From assembly GCA_038373885.1 (NCBI GenBank), contig JAWZYV010012350.1, positions 124,001 through 188,000 of the forward strand: a stretch of 64,000 nucleotides of DNA. Reading direction: 5' to 3'. The translations under genes were made by a program, and so were the position numbers. This DNA comes from Cheiracanthium punctorium. Taxonomy: Eukaryota; Arthropoda; Arachnida; Araneae; Cheiracanthiidae. The number at the start of each line of letters is the position of its first letter. The stretch's first letter is position 1. Below the pieces are notes generated by a model. The model ran no database searches, was not told the DNA's origin, and was given only the letters and a program-made list of their open reading frames with translations. Of this stretch, positions 10,357 through 21,277 are shown piece after piece.

Positions 10357-12290
10357 TAGTCCCTTTTTTCCCTATTTAAATAAGGTAGAAAAGTACAGGT
10401 TTAGGATCAAATTTTTGAAACCGAGTTTTTTTCTAAATTTCCAAATTTTGAAGTCCTTGATTAGAAAAATTAGGTTTGGCGGTCCGTTTTTCTGTGAGCC
10501 TTCCATTACTTTAATTTATAAGCAGATTACCGCGTGGTCCGAATTCAGAATATTCGATTCTGGCTACTGTTTCTTTTCCAGTATAAAGAAGTTACGCCCG
10601 ATTTTTTTTTTCAGCCACAACTCTGTATTAAATTAATCAATCAGTTTGGGAAAAAACCCTTAATGAGTCAATTTAATGGGATAGAGTTTCAGAGTACAAA
10701 TTTTGACTTCCTGCTGCTGTTAGGTTTTTGGGATATTGTGATAGCAGATACACAGTCAACTCCTAAAAAAGGAGATTTTCTGATTCAGGACACCTCAAAA
10801 CGTGTAAATTTAGGTAAAACAAAACTTTGAAAGCAAATTTTCAAAACAATCGGGAAAGAACACAAAGGTTTCTTAAAAGGTAATTGGAAAAGAATACTAA
10901 GAATTCTCTTAAGAAAGGGCGAATTTTATTTTATACTTAGTCAGTAAACGAAATAATTGCTGACATATTGATTTCTTATTCATCAAGGTTGTTGTTTATT
11001 TTTATTAAGGTTGTTTGGTTACTATATCATGCATTAAAATTGTTTTTACGGATAAGTTATGATATAACTAATCAAAATTTTTCATAATCACTGGTCATCA
11101 GTTAAGATTTAGTCTCCTGTTCGCGAAAAATTAATAATAATAATGTCTATTTTGAGGCTATTTAAACTTCTCAACTACCTTCTACAAAAGCATTTTTTTT
11201 AAGAAGACTAAAGAAATTTTGATTGAGACGGTGAGGGTAGAAGCTGCTTTATTTTAACTGACGCAGGTCCGAAGATTTTTTTTTCTCCCCATTATCGGTG
11301 ATCAGCAGCTCAGGAAGCACTATTCTAGAGCATAAAAAGGTTTGCAGGGAGTAGTCACGTAACCTAAGGTCTGCCTTCAGTTTCAGGTCGGTCGCCATTG
11401 CAAGCCGACGCGACAGACAGACTAAACATGTGATATAAGACTCAATATCTACATTTGTTCAGTTCAGTCAAAACAATGCAGCGAAACGCTTCTTGAAGCG
11501 TCTCTTTACTGAATCTTCAAGCAAAATTTATTTGTTGAACTAAAAACTCATTCAAATGATGATTTGAATTCAAACATACATAAGATTCGTAAATATTAGG
11601 TTGTAACGAAAGTTTTCCGCCACTCCAAGTATTGCCTGCACAAGCAGTTCGCGTTGGTGTCTTTGCCAATATTTTCTAAAACGATTTTTGTTATTTGAAA
11701 GAAAAGACTTGTTTTAGAGCACTGTGTTGTGAAATCTGTAAAACAATATCGTTATGATTAAGTATAAGGGGTCTGAAATGGAACTATCACGCTACCAGAT
11801 TGATCCACCATTTACTCTCATTTCTGTCGCAAAAAGTCAGCTACAGAATGACACTGAATCATGTGTACAGCTTAAGGTACTACTGTTGTATCATGTGACA
11901 CTGTGAAGATTTGGTACCGAAAGTTTAAAAACTAGGACTAGGATATTAAAGAAGCAGAGCGCTCTGGCCAGCCTACTGATGCTGATGAGGCCCGCATACC
12001 AGAATTTGTGGAAGAAGATAAAATATTCATCCACTCGAGAGCTAACTGAAAGAGTCAGACCTTAGTGCCGTGTCCATTAGTCGCGCTAAGCAACGCATAA
12101 ACTTGGCACATAAGGTCAATAGCTGCGTACCGCGTGAACTGACTCAAGCAAAGCTGGCGGAAAACTTTCGTTACAACCTGATATTTAAAGTTTTACCACT
12201 TATTTTTCTCATTTCGCCCCCCCCCTCTCTCTCTCAAAAAAAAAAAAAAAAAGGATGTGGTCGCATACGTCGCACACGCTTTTTGGTCGG
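10357..12290. other. Insertion/replacement block inside Gypsy-A reverse transcriptase
   Basis: This 1.9-kb stretch replaces the central fingers and palm part of the Gypsy-A reverse transcriptase. It contains the mariner remnant (11599-12178), a CT run with an A tract near 12220-12255, and otherwise AT-rich DNA. No ends were identified for the part at 10357-11598, so it may hold more than one event plus a deletion. Confidence 0.6.
11599..12178 (+). mobile_element. Internally deleted mariner element
   Basis: Two perfect 23-bp terminal inverted repeats (starting GGTTGTAACGAAAG) sit at 11599-11621 and 12156-12178. TA precedes the left one. The matching right position reads TG. Between them, translated fragments in shifting frames match the N-terminal DNA-binding half of a mariner transposase: a TVKIWYRKF-like helix-turn-helix segment, an RSGQPTDADE-like linker, a RELTERV-like second helix-turn-helix, and a VPRELTQAKLA-like segment leading directly into the right repeat. 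The catalytic DD34D half is absent, so the 3' half was deleted. Stops and frameshifts show decay. Confidence 0.9.
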
Positions 12291-13240
12291 CCCTGGTTGG
12301 CTACTGGACAAGGATTATGGGAGTTCAAAGTTATGCCTTTTGAACTCTGCAACGCACCAGCTACATTCGAGCGTCTAATGGAGACAGTATTGAGAGGACT
12401 TCCTACGAAGCATGTCTCGCGTATTTGGATGATATCATCGTCGTCGAGAAGACTTTCGAAGAACATCTAGAGAACATCCGAAAGGTGGTGCAGAAATTAA
12501 AAGAGGCAAACTTGAAACTTTGTCCATCTATGTGCAGTCTGTTTCGTCGGGAAGTACGTTATCTTGGGCACATAATATCCGCCCACAGAGTCCGAACCGA
12601 TACCGAAAAGGCGTCCGCAGTCAAGAACTGAAGTCGTCCTGAGAATGCCCATGAGTTGCGAAGTTTTCTCGGACTGTTTACTTACTATCGAAAATTCGTG
12701 AAGAGTTTTTCTCAAATTGCAAGACCACTTCACAAATTTACCGAGACTGGAAAAAAATTTCAATGGACTGAAGAATGTGAGGATGCATTCAATGAACTGA
12801 AGACAGCTTCAACATATGCGCTGATTCTCGCGTTTCCTCATCCTGATAAGCCATTTATCTGGACACAGACGCAAGTAAGGAGAGTGTTGGAGCCGTTTTG
12901 TCCCAAGAGATAGATGACCAAGAACACATAATTGCTTACTGGAGAAAATGCCTTTCGAAGGCAGAACCTAACTATTGTGCTACGAGAAAGGAACTTCTTG
13001 CTATCGTTAAGGCCGTGAAGCATTTCCATCATTACCTGTACGGCCGAAAGTTCCTGCTCCGAATGGATCATGCCTCTTTAACCTGGCTTCTAAATTTCAA
13101 GAATCCGGTGGGCCATATAGCCAGGTGGATACAGAGATTGCTAGAATATGACATAGAAATACGTCATCGGAAAGGATCATCTCATGGAAACGCAAATACT
13201 TTGTCGAGAAGACCCTGCATAGAAAGTTGTTAATATTGCT
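12291..13240 (+). pseudogene. Gypsy-A reverse transcriptase (palm/thumb) and RNase H
   Basis: The frame from 12300 enters in the palm (KVMPFELCNAPATFERLM). The YLDD catalytic box is present at about 12420-12435 but a frameshift lies just before it. The thumb follows (12425-12631), then a stop near 12630, then a connection domain with the RSFLGL...YYRKFV segment (12656-12850). Near 12857 an indel shifts the frame across the LDTDAS motif of RNase H. The correct bases are still there in the alternative frame. RNase H continues at 12898-13233 (YWRKCLSK, TRKELLAIV, RMDHASLTWL), ending with an A-Leu-Ser-Arg-like terminus. At least three disabling changes. Confidence 0.92.
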
Positions 13241-13731
13241 CCAGGGCAGAGAAAAATTATCATCTGAAACTTCCCGTTGTACGCCAAGTTACATCCTCTG
13301 TACCATCTCAGGATCCTGGAGTGACGTAAATCTTCGGGCGCACCAATTAGCAGATAGCGACATTAAACCTATTGTGCAATTTTTGGAAAAATCCAGCGCT
13401 AAGCCCAGCTGGCAAGAAATGTCGTCATATAGTCTGGTAACGAAACAATACTGGGCTTTGTGGGATTCGCTTCGCCTGAGAAACAGAGTCCTGTTCGTAA
13501 ATGGGAGTCGGACGACGGCAAGATGCTCCGATGGCAGTTAGTACTCCCTCGTTCGAGGATTCCGAAGGTTCTAGAAGAATTGCATAAAGGCTTAACTGGG
13601 GGCCATTTTGGCATTATGAAGACTCTGCAGAAAGTTCGCGAGCGCTTCTACTGGGCTAGGGCTCGTGCCGACGTTGAAAAGTGGTGTCAAGCTTGTGACG
13701 CCTGTGCTGTCCGTAAAAGCCGAAGAAACGT
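13241..13731 (+). pseudogene. Gypsy-A integrase N-terminal zinc-binding domain
   Basis: After a linker region (13227-13541) a frame at 13460-13731 contains the HHCC zinc-binding signature, HKGLTGGHFG then CQACDAC, typical of retroviral-type integrases. It is followed by a basic segment. Homology stops at 13731, exactly where an inserted element begins. The integrase catalytic core resumes 17.5 kb downstream at 31289. Confidence 0.9.
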
Positions 13732-14220
13732 CCCAGCAAACACACTACTGCCCGCAAAATGCCGGCCGGGTACCCGTCGTGCTGGCAAAGTGCCGTCTAC
13801 CAGGAGCAAGGTAGATTGCCATCGACTGGAAGTCATTGGAGTGCCAGTGTCTGAAAAGTGCATATTCGTCAGTACATAACTGGTAACGGCGAACTGCCAT
13901 GTGCCTATGACATGCACAGAAAAGTTAACGGCGTGGTACTGCTTAAAATGTACCGGACCAGCACTATTTGGCAGTAATGGGCCTGTATTTATTTCGTAGT
14001 GTTAGCATAAAATTTCGTTATTTTAATTAAATAATATTTTTTCACATTCATACTCGGTAGAAGTGTTAGGGGATACAAGTTCCGGGCACCCAAAGGCAAG
14101 GGTCATTGCTAAGATTCTTCTTTCTTTCTTTCTTTTTTTTTTTTTTTTTTTGAGGGAGGGGTGTAAGGGGAGAAGTTCATATGCTATAAAAAGGTTTACT
14201 ACAGCGACAGTGAAACCCGC

Positions 14221-14257
14221 ACTATGTACAGAATTGGGGTACAATTCTGTACATAGT
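14221..14257. repeat. Perfect 16-bp palindromic hairpin
   Basis: ACTATGTACAGAATTG at 14221-14236 pairs perfectly with 14242-14257, with a 5-nt loop. Flanks are partly complementary too (CCCGC against CCCC). Confidence 0.92.
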
Positions 14258-15147
14258 GGGGTGAAGTACGAGGTGAATTTTATTCTTAAAATTTTTATAA
14301 TTTATATTAATTTTTTACAATTTTGCTAAACTTTTCCTGAAAAACATATTTGCAGACTTTTTCTACGTTGAGCTCCTGTAGTTATTTTGTTAGAAATTAA
14401 GCAATGAGACAGTATTTTCATGTAATAGTCAAAAATAGAATGTACGCAATGGGGTTCATTTAGGAATTATATTTACTTTATTCTATATTTCGATTCCCCT
14501 TACGGGCCTCATAAGAAAGACCTCCATCCGCCTCTCTCTCTGCCGAGGAATCCTAAACGATCTCGAAAGAAGGCAGCAAAAATCGAACTGTTATCTTTTT
14601 ATTTGACAGTAAATTCTTATGAAACGCGAAGTTAAATATTAGTGGTTTGGTGGGGAGGGTCTGTCGCCAAGCTATTTACTGCTTCAGTGATATTTTGAAA
14701 ATTGGCGAATTACATTTTGGAATCTCAAGGTTTTAAAGTTTTTAGCGGTTTCATGCATTTACATCTTTCCAAAGTGTTTAATTGGTATTTTTAAACTGTT
14801 CCAGACTAACAAGATCTCATCGTTAGGAATAGTTACTTTAATAACACTATTTCAACGGTGAGATTTTTGTTAGTTCACATTTGCATGCCTTGGATTTGGA
14901 TTTAACTGGGATAATGCCCTGGATTAATTAGAAACATAACAGGTAAAATTTTACTTACACTGTTTTTAATATACAAAATCTCATTGCATATTATAGTGTA
15001 TAAAAGTATTTTCCTTCAAGAAATTTGAGTCATGTAGGTACAACAGGTATATAGAAATGTCTTTTCAGAATAGCTAACATCAAAAAAATCATTTGATCAA
15101 AACAAAATGTACAATAAAGCAAAATGTTACTCTAAAGTTATGTGTAA

Positions 15148-15249
<102 letters not shown>

Positions 15250-16042
15250 CAACTTTATTTATTATATCCAATATGATTTTGACTAATATATACATACATA
15301 TATCAACCGTAAAGTATTATAACTCATTTATAAAATCTCTTTAATTATGAGATATTGAAATTAAACTGTTTATAAATGATTTTATGTAGGTTTTGACATG
15401 TGTTATATCCTCTCATAAAAAAAAATATCTTTTGAAAATGAAAATTTGTAAGAAAATTGCAGTTTGTGAAAACTGCACACAATTCACTAATGTTGGACGA
15501 ACATAATTTGCAAATGATGTACTAATGGATTTTGCTGTTGTTTTTAATTTTTCATGTATCTAGTTTTTTTTATCTTAAAATGTTACCCTTAAGCAATGTC
15601 TTTTTTTTGTTTTTTGAATGGGTTGATGAATAAGCCCCCCTACCCCGGATCCGCCACTGGCTCATATTTTAATTATGGCAGCGTTACTGTAAATAGGCAC
15701 TAATCTGGTACCGTGCCATTATATTGTAGTCACTGTTAAGGTACCAGGCAAGTGCCTTTATTTTTAATAATAGCCGGCACCCGGCCGTTTCATTTTGGGC
15801 ATTATAAACTTCATGGGCCAGTGCCTTTATTGTGAGTAACGGCCGGCACATGCAGTATGCCAGCAGAGTGCCGTTGCCTTCCAGGGCATCTGGCAAGGTA
15901 CTTCTCGGGCGACCACTTTTGGTACGATTCAGTTACTTTTTCAGTGCCGGGCCAGTGCTGGACGTAAAGGCAGAAAGGCACTGGCAAGGTACTCCGCCAG
16001 CAGGTATGTGTTTGCTGGGGTAGCTGTGGAGACTACATCGCT

Positions 16043-16047
16043 ATAAT
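16043..16047. other. Gypsy-B target-site duplication, left copy (ATAAT)
   Basis: ATAAT immediately before the left LTR matches ATAAT immediately after the right LTR (31284-31288). Removing Gypsy-B rejoins the Gypsy-A integrase frame at a Tyr-Asn-Val-Gly-Ala-Pro-Phe segment. Confidence 0.85.
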
Positions 16048-16048
16048 A

Positions 16049-16290
16049 TGGGGAAAAGGCTACGACCATATTAACAAACAAGGTACTTTATTAAACAACA
16101 ATTACACACGGACAATTAATTACAAACACTTAGATAGACTGAGCGACGGAGACGTCTTCTCTCGTCGGCTGCAGTTAACGTCTCTCTCGATTACGCAGTA
16201 GGAAAGGAACATCTTATGCTTGCTAGGCGACTGCCGCGCCACACATAATGTAACGGCGTTAGCTAAGGAGTTTGCATTGAACTTCCTACA
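16049..16290 (-). repeat. Gypsy-B 3' LTR
   Basis: 242 bp, starting TGGGGAAAAGG and ending TTCCTACA on the plus strand, so TG...CA on both strands. Every base I compared matches the copy at 31042-31283. Confidence 0.95.
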
Positions 16291-16652
16291 TTCGGCCATC
16301 ATGACCGCTAAGGCGACCTCGCCTGAAGTTACAGAATAGTTGATTTTTATTTATTTTTTTTAAACAAATCAATAGCTTATCACTACAACAACAAAACAAT
16401 CACTAGCTTATGTATTTAGAAAAAAGGAGCTTAACAATGAGCAGTACAGTTATACATTACCACAGGAAGAATAATATAATGCAAAACTTGAATACTGGAA
16501 TAATGCTGCAATTAAGAAGTGCTAAAATAAAGAAAAGAAAATGAATTATAATAATTAAATTTTAAAGTCATTCGAAGGGTAAAGGAAAAAAAAGGTTTCT
16601 CAATATAGTCTTAAGTCCTTCGGTGAAGAAGAAAAAAAATATTGAACACAGT
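16291..16652 (-). other. Gypsy-B 3' untranslated stretch
   Basis: This lies between the integrase stop and the 3' LTR. I could not identify a clear polypurine tract next to the LTR: the adjoining bases on the element strand read GGTCATGATGGCCGAA. Confidence 0.5.
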
Positions 16653-17844
16653 TCAAGTTATGTGTTCGACAGTGCTGGTCCAAGGTTTCATGAACTCTGC
16701 GCAGGTGGAGGTTTTGGATGGACCGTCGAAGAAAGCACATTTTTCGACATTATATGTGTCATTGTTTTTCACTTTTGTGACTTTATAGGGTCCAAGGAAT
16801 TTTCGCTTCAGTTTTAATCCAGGACCAAATTGGGTTCGTTTGATTGCAACTAGATCATGCAACTGGAATTGTGGAGCTTGCCTGCGTCGAAGGTTGTACG
16901 TTCGGCGATTTTCTTCTTGAACCTTGGTGATCTGTTGTTTAGCATCTTTACGAAGGTCGTCGCGGTGTTGTTCAAATGCAGCTTTTACCTCGTCGTTGAT
17001 GAGTTCGAGAATTTTTAAGTCGTGTTCAGATTTCATTTTTGTGCCAAAAAGGAGTTCAAATGGAGTGGTGTTTATACTCCTTTGGAATGTCGAGTTTATG
17101 ATTTGCTGTAAGGCGGGTACATGGGAATACCATTTTTCTGGATTGTCAATAGACAATTTGGAAAGAACAGCTATAATGGTAGTATTCTGGCGTTCAACCT
17201 GGCCATTAGATCTCGGTAGGCCTGCTGTGATGGAGATATGAACGATGTTTTGTTTGGAACAGTATTCTTCAAAAGCGGTTGAGGTGAAAGCTGGTCCTCT
17301 GTCCGATATGATACGCGATGGATTTCCGAAGACCGATCTTTGATTTTCTAACCGATTGATTACTTCTGCGGCGTCCGTTGATTTAGTTGGATAGAGCCAT
17401 GTAAATTTTGTAAAGGCATCTATTACCACAAAAATATGTTTATAACGCTTGGAAGTGGTGGCAAGAGGTCCTAAATGGTCGACATGGTAGGTATGTAGAG
17501 GTGTATCGTCCTTGTCAATCGGGTGTAGCAGTCCGTCTTGCTTTCCGCGTTTACGGTTGTTGAGAATACATGTAACACAATTTTGGATGCACTGTTTAAT
17601 TTTGTCTTTTAAGTGTGGAATGAAATAGTCCTTGTTCAGGATCTCTTCTGTGCGAACAACAGCGAAATGACCACGTTCATGTGCTGCTTTGATGATGTTG
17701 GCTTGCATGCTCTCGGGAACTACCAGGAGGTCTTTGCCATTCACTGTTTTATACAGAAGATCATTTTTCACGATGTAGTTGTCATGAGCTGCGGTTTGAA
17801 GAAGCGTTTTTATCGCTGTGATCTGTTCATCCGTCTGCTGTGCT
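16653..17844 (-). CDS. Gypsy-B Pol, integrase part (downstream of the TTAA insertion)
   Basis: This integrates the retrotransposon cDNA into the host chromosome. From the internal Met at 17771 it runs 372 residues, and 24 further codons upstream connect it to the TTAA site. Zinc domain: H31 and H35 (HERGH), C65 and C68 (CVTC). Catalytic triad: D98 (HVDHL), D157 (ISDRG) and E193 (QVERQ), with exactly 35 residues between the second and third. A C-terminal module has FLGPYKV at 325-331, the GPY/F-like segment of Ty3/Gypsy integrases. There are no internal stops. It is the direct in-frame continuation of the 27569-30756 region: without the insert, the Lys codon across TTAA is restored and the polyprotein would be about 1459 residues. 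As it stands it is separated from its start by 9.7 kb. Confidence 0.95.
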
Positions 17845-17848
17845 TTAA
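17845..17848. other. TTAA target duplication, left copy
   Basis: TTAA at the left border of the foldback element, matched at 27569-27572. It lies within the Gypsy-B coding frame. Confidence 0.92.
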
Positions 17849-19169
17849 GGCCCCTCCTCAGACAGAAATTTTTCTGAGTCGCGTTTTGAGGGACAATTTC
17901 CTACCCCCCTCACAAAAGCTCCTATCGCGAAATGCGATAGCTCGCCTGTCCGTTACTGATGGGAAATTTATGACCCGTTGGCGGGGTTGGGAGATTTTGA
18001 CCTGTGACCTCCATCTACATGCCCCCGCTGCCTGAGCAAAATTTATTTTCACTTGAGTGTATTCGTTCGAACAGATTTAAATTGCAGAATACTCAATGAT
18101 AAATTACAAGTACTATAATAAAAAATTTATTTAATTTGCAAAGGAGACTGCAATTTGTAAAGTGTTGTTATAAAAATTAACCTTTTAAAAGAAAATATCG
18201 AAGCACGAATATGAGAAATTTTACATCGTAATTATTCTACTATATAGTTACGCTGAACCCTGACTGGCTGACTCAATTTGTAAAGATTCCAGGCAAACCA
18301 CTTCGATGTAAATATTTTACCTTCATTACTCCAAAAAGATTAAAAACCGGAAAAAGCCTAATAACACCCACACCATTCATACGATCCGCTTGAAATTTTT
18401 CATAACTATGTATAAAAATATAAAAAACAATCTCTGTTACTTTGAAAATCTGAAAACCCACCGGTTCCCTCATTTTTTAAGAGATTTTTTGCCATTTTCA
18501 GCTCCATTTTATTTCAGATTCAAAAAAGCGAATAATTTGACTGAAAAAATTAGACTTTCAAAGTGTAAAAAAATTGTCATATTCACGTCACGGTAATCTA
18601 TCTGCCTTTGAAGGGAAAATTGTGATTCATTCCTTTAAAATTGTTTTTCTAGATTACATAGTTTATTTATTTATTTTTTCACAAATAAATCGTCTGCATG
18701 GATATGAGAATGACAAAACGAAATCTTTTGAATGCCATAAGTTTCCGCGCGTTTCCAGAAGAGGATGAAATTCGATTTGGGTGTATAATAAAAATTGAAT
18801 AGGAAGTTATTTATTTTAGGTAGACGAAGACTAAATGTATTCAGTGTAGACATTTTCGTCGAATGTTTTTTCAAGCGCCCGTTGTATTTGCCTCCACAAC
18901 GGGCTTTGATTTCTAGTTTGGTTAATATGATGAAAAAGTGACATAAAATAATACATTTTTTTAAACTTTCCTTATATACATAATTGCTTAAATCTGGGCG
19001 TTGAAAAATACTTTCATTAAAAGTACGCAGTTGCGACAAATTAAAATATGCATAATAGTTTACACGATTGATTGTGTAAAATATTTTCGTGTATAATACA
19101 AATTTACCTACTTCCTAGTCCTTGACTTTGTTTTCTGATCTTTAATATATATATATATATAAACTTTTA

Positions 19170-19900
19170 AAAATGGCAATTTGGGGAGAAATAGGAATTT
19201 TTTTGCCTCGAAAACACAATTTTTGCGAATTTTCAAAACCGATATCAGAGAGTACGGAAAGTTTTTTCTTGGGTTGGCTAATAACCGTGTTCTTTTTTTT
19301 TTTCTTTTTGAAAAGAAGACTAACTTATGGCATGCTGGTGCCTACGGGAATTTCGGCCAAAATAGGCTACCCCCCCCCCCCACAGAAAAAAAATTGGGGG
19401 GGGGGGAGGGGATTTTTGAAATCTGTATCAGCCGAATGCTGGAAAGTTGTTCCTGGGTTAGTAAGTAACTGCTCAACCCCCTCCCCTCCTAAAAATAAAA
19501 AAACGGACAATATCTTCAGATGGCACTGGCTCATTTAAAATCGGGTATTTTAGCGAAAGAATTTCCAAAAATAAAATTTACCGGATTTTGGAAATCTTTA
19601 ATAGTTCTGCGGTAAAAACGCTTCTTAATTTTAGAGTGTATCATATAAAGAAGTTTCCGCGCTCGTCTGATATCGATTTCAAAATTCGGAAAAATTGTGT
19701 TATGGGGAAGAAAATGTCTATTTTGGCCCTAATTCCCAAATTTAAAGGCGTTGGCGCCACCGGAAGACATTGTCGAACTTCGAAAAAAATTACAGGTTAT
19801 TATCCAACCCAAGTGACAACTTTTCTGATATCGGCTGATACCGATTTCGAAATTTTGCAAACTGTATGTTTTCTGGAAAAAAATATATCCAGAACAGATA
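19170..19900. repeat. Degenerate sub-repeats in both orientations inside the left arm
   Basis: A ~100-bp motif recurs: a segment like GGTTATTANCCAACCCAAG, then a CTGATATCG / CCGATTTCGAAA-like core, then a TTGTGTTTTC-like end. It appears in one sense at about 19640-19730 and 19795-19890, and in the opposite sense at about 19180-19290 and 19410-19470. The right arm carries the mirror set (about 25050-25800). Confidence 0.6.
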
Positions 19901-20439
19901 GAATCCAGAATATATATGTACACTACTGGTCAAAAGTATTGAAAGTTTCAGAATCTAACCATCTTTTCAAGAATGATACCACAAAAAATGGACAAAAAAC
20001 TTGTTAGATTTATATCTTTTTAAGAATTTTTGAATTATAATTAGCGGTACGGAATTTTCGCAAATAAAAACAGAAAATTCGCAGGAAAAAATATGAAGGT
20101 TTGAAATTTTAATAAAATTCGCATAAACTACTTACAAAACATTTAATGTGCTGATACTTGCAGCCCTAGATGGGCAAAATAATTGAACTATCTGGAAATA
20201 AACTCCATTTGATTTCATGTGCAAAAAAGTTCATACAAAGTTTTTTCAGATGTGTTTTATCATTGTGTTCAGATCTAAATTCCCTGATTGTTGTTCAAGA
20301 GTTATTTTCAACATTTCTAATTTGTTCCACAAATGGGGAGCAAATGGTTAACTTGAACCAGGCGAAATACACGAAAGATGAGAGATAAAATGACATAGTC
20401 AATTAATATCGTTTTGATATGGCAATAATGAAACAAAAA

Positions 20440-20545
20440 GTTAGGGGGTTCAGGGGGGGGGGGTCTTCCCCTGACGAGGCTCGAACAGCCGAGTTTCCTA
20501 TCTATCTATCTATCTATCTATCTATATATATATATATATATATAA
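20440..20545. repeat. G run and (TATC)n/(TA)n microsatellite beside a GTTCGAGCC-like box
   Basis: A G run (20450-20463), then CCTGACGAGGCTCGAACAGC, then (CTAT)n and (TA)n. The complementary sequence GCTGTTCGAGCCTCGTC on the minus strand resembles a pol III B box. The same block occurs at 23700-23765 and, inverted, at 24370-24480. Confidence 0.7.
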
Positions 20546-20603
20546 AACTAATAAGTAAAACACAATATGTACTGCAAATAAGATATACCTCGCATTACAT
20601 ATA

Positions 20604-20765
20604 CACAGTGGAACCTCCTAAAGTGACCACAAGTCTATACTGACTACTTTTGTAAATTTTCCCTTTCTAATCACCGCACATTGCAACCTTTGTAAATTGA
20701 CCACTTTATAAGATGATCAATTTTGTTGATTCCGAGGGTGGTCACATAAGGCAAGTTCCACTGTG
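20604..20765. mobile_element. TA-flanked MITE (CACAGTGGAAC ends), left-arm copy
   Basis: CACAGTGGAACCTCCT at the left and its imperfect complement at the right (GTTCCACTGTG). TA precedes it. 162 bp. Inner sequence TAAAGTGACCAC / GTGGTCACAT is also complementary. Type and TA target suggest Tc1/mariner/pogo-type MITE. It lacks about 17 bp present in the partner copy. Confidence 0.8.
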
Positions 20766-20791
20766 TGTATATATGTATATATATATATATA

Positions 20792-21233
20792 CAGTGGCGC
20801 ACCCAGAATTTTGGTTTAGTGGGGGCTGGGGTTACAAATACTTCTGAACTCTGTTATAGTGACCCCGATTATCGTTATAACTCTTAACATCAAAGTATTC
20901 ATCACCACTTGCCCATAAAACACAAGACCACTATCAACGTAACTCGTTATAGAGTCATAAATAATTATCCAATCTTTTCATTGATGTTGTACTCAAGTTT
21001 AACTTTATTTTATACACTAACTAGAAGTATTTATTTAAAAACCAACATCCCCCCGCTTAAATTAATACCCCCACAAAAAAAACAGGAATAATTTGAAGAC
21101 AATTTTTTAAAATAAAATATTTTAATTCATAAGTGAGAATTTTCAATTTTTAAAGCTTTTCGCATCTAACTCTCCAGGTTTAGGCAGGGGGGGGGGCTTC
21201 AGCCCCCATAGCCCCCTCCGTGGGTGCGCCTTA
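20792..21233. mobile_element. hAT-type MITE (CAGTGGCGCACCCA end), right end altered
   Basis: It starts CAGTGGCGCACCCAG and ends near CCGTGGGTGCGCC, the same family as the intact copy at 26930-27345. The right tip runs straight into TTAAGGCTC instead of the expected ...TATG, so the end is truncated or replaced. The target duplication cannot be checked in the TA-rich flank. Confidence 0.75.
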
Positions 21234-21247
21234 AGGCTCTTAAGGCT

Positions 21248-21277
21248 CTGAGGAAGAGCCTTAAGGCTCTTCCTCAG
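21248..21277. repeat. Perfect 30-bp palindrome centred on TTAA
   Basis: 13-bp arms (CTGAGGAAGAGCC and its complement) around TTAA (21261-21264). The right half plus the next bases (GGCTCTTCCTCAGACAG) closely matches the outer tip of the foldback element (GGCCCCTCCTCAGACAG). The palindrome is therefore two element tips joined head to head across one TTAA. A further TTAAGGCTCT lies just to the left. Confidence 0.92.

Larger units (their letters stand above)
17849..20765 (+). repeat. Left arm of the giant inverted repeat
   Basis: It matches the reverse complement of 24139-27568 in order throughout: the tip, a 7-bp hairpin CTATCGC/GCGATAG, an uninterrupted GTTCGAAC site (18065-18072), an AT-rich region with an open frame of 122 codons (18671-19039, minus), sub-repeats at 19170-19900, a block at 20360-20600, and a TA-flanked MITE at the inner end. 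C and G runs at about 19370-19405 and a short stretch after 19290 differ from the other arm. The equivalent of the 122-codon frame is shifted in the right arm, so I do not treat it as a gene. Confidence 0.9.

Noticed and set aside
15630..15660. GGATCCGCCACTGG as the end of another hAT element
   Set aside because: No partner end or 8-bp duplication was found within the surrounding element.
18671..19039. 122-codon frame in the left foldback arm
   Set aside because: The equivalent region in the right arm is frameshifted, and no domain is recognisable.
20440..20490. tRNA gene around the GTTCGAGCC-like box
   Set aside because: A B-box-like sequence is present, but no A box at the right distance and no cloverleaf.
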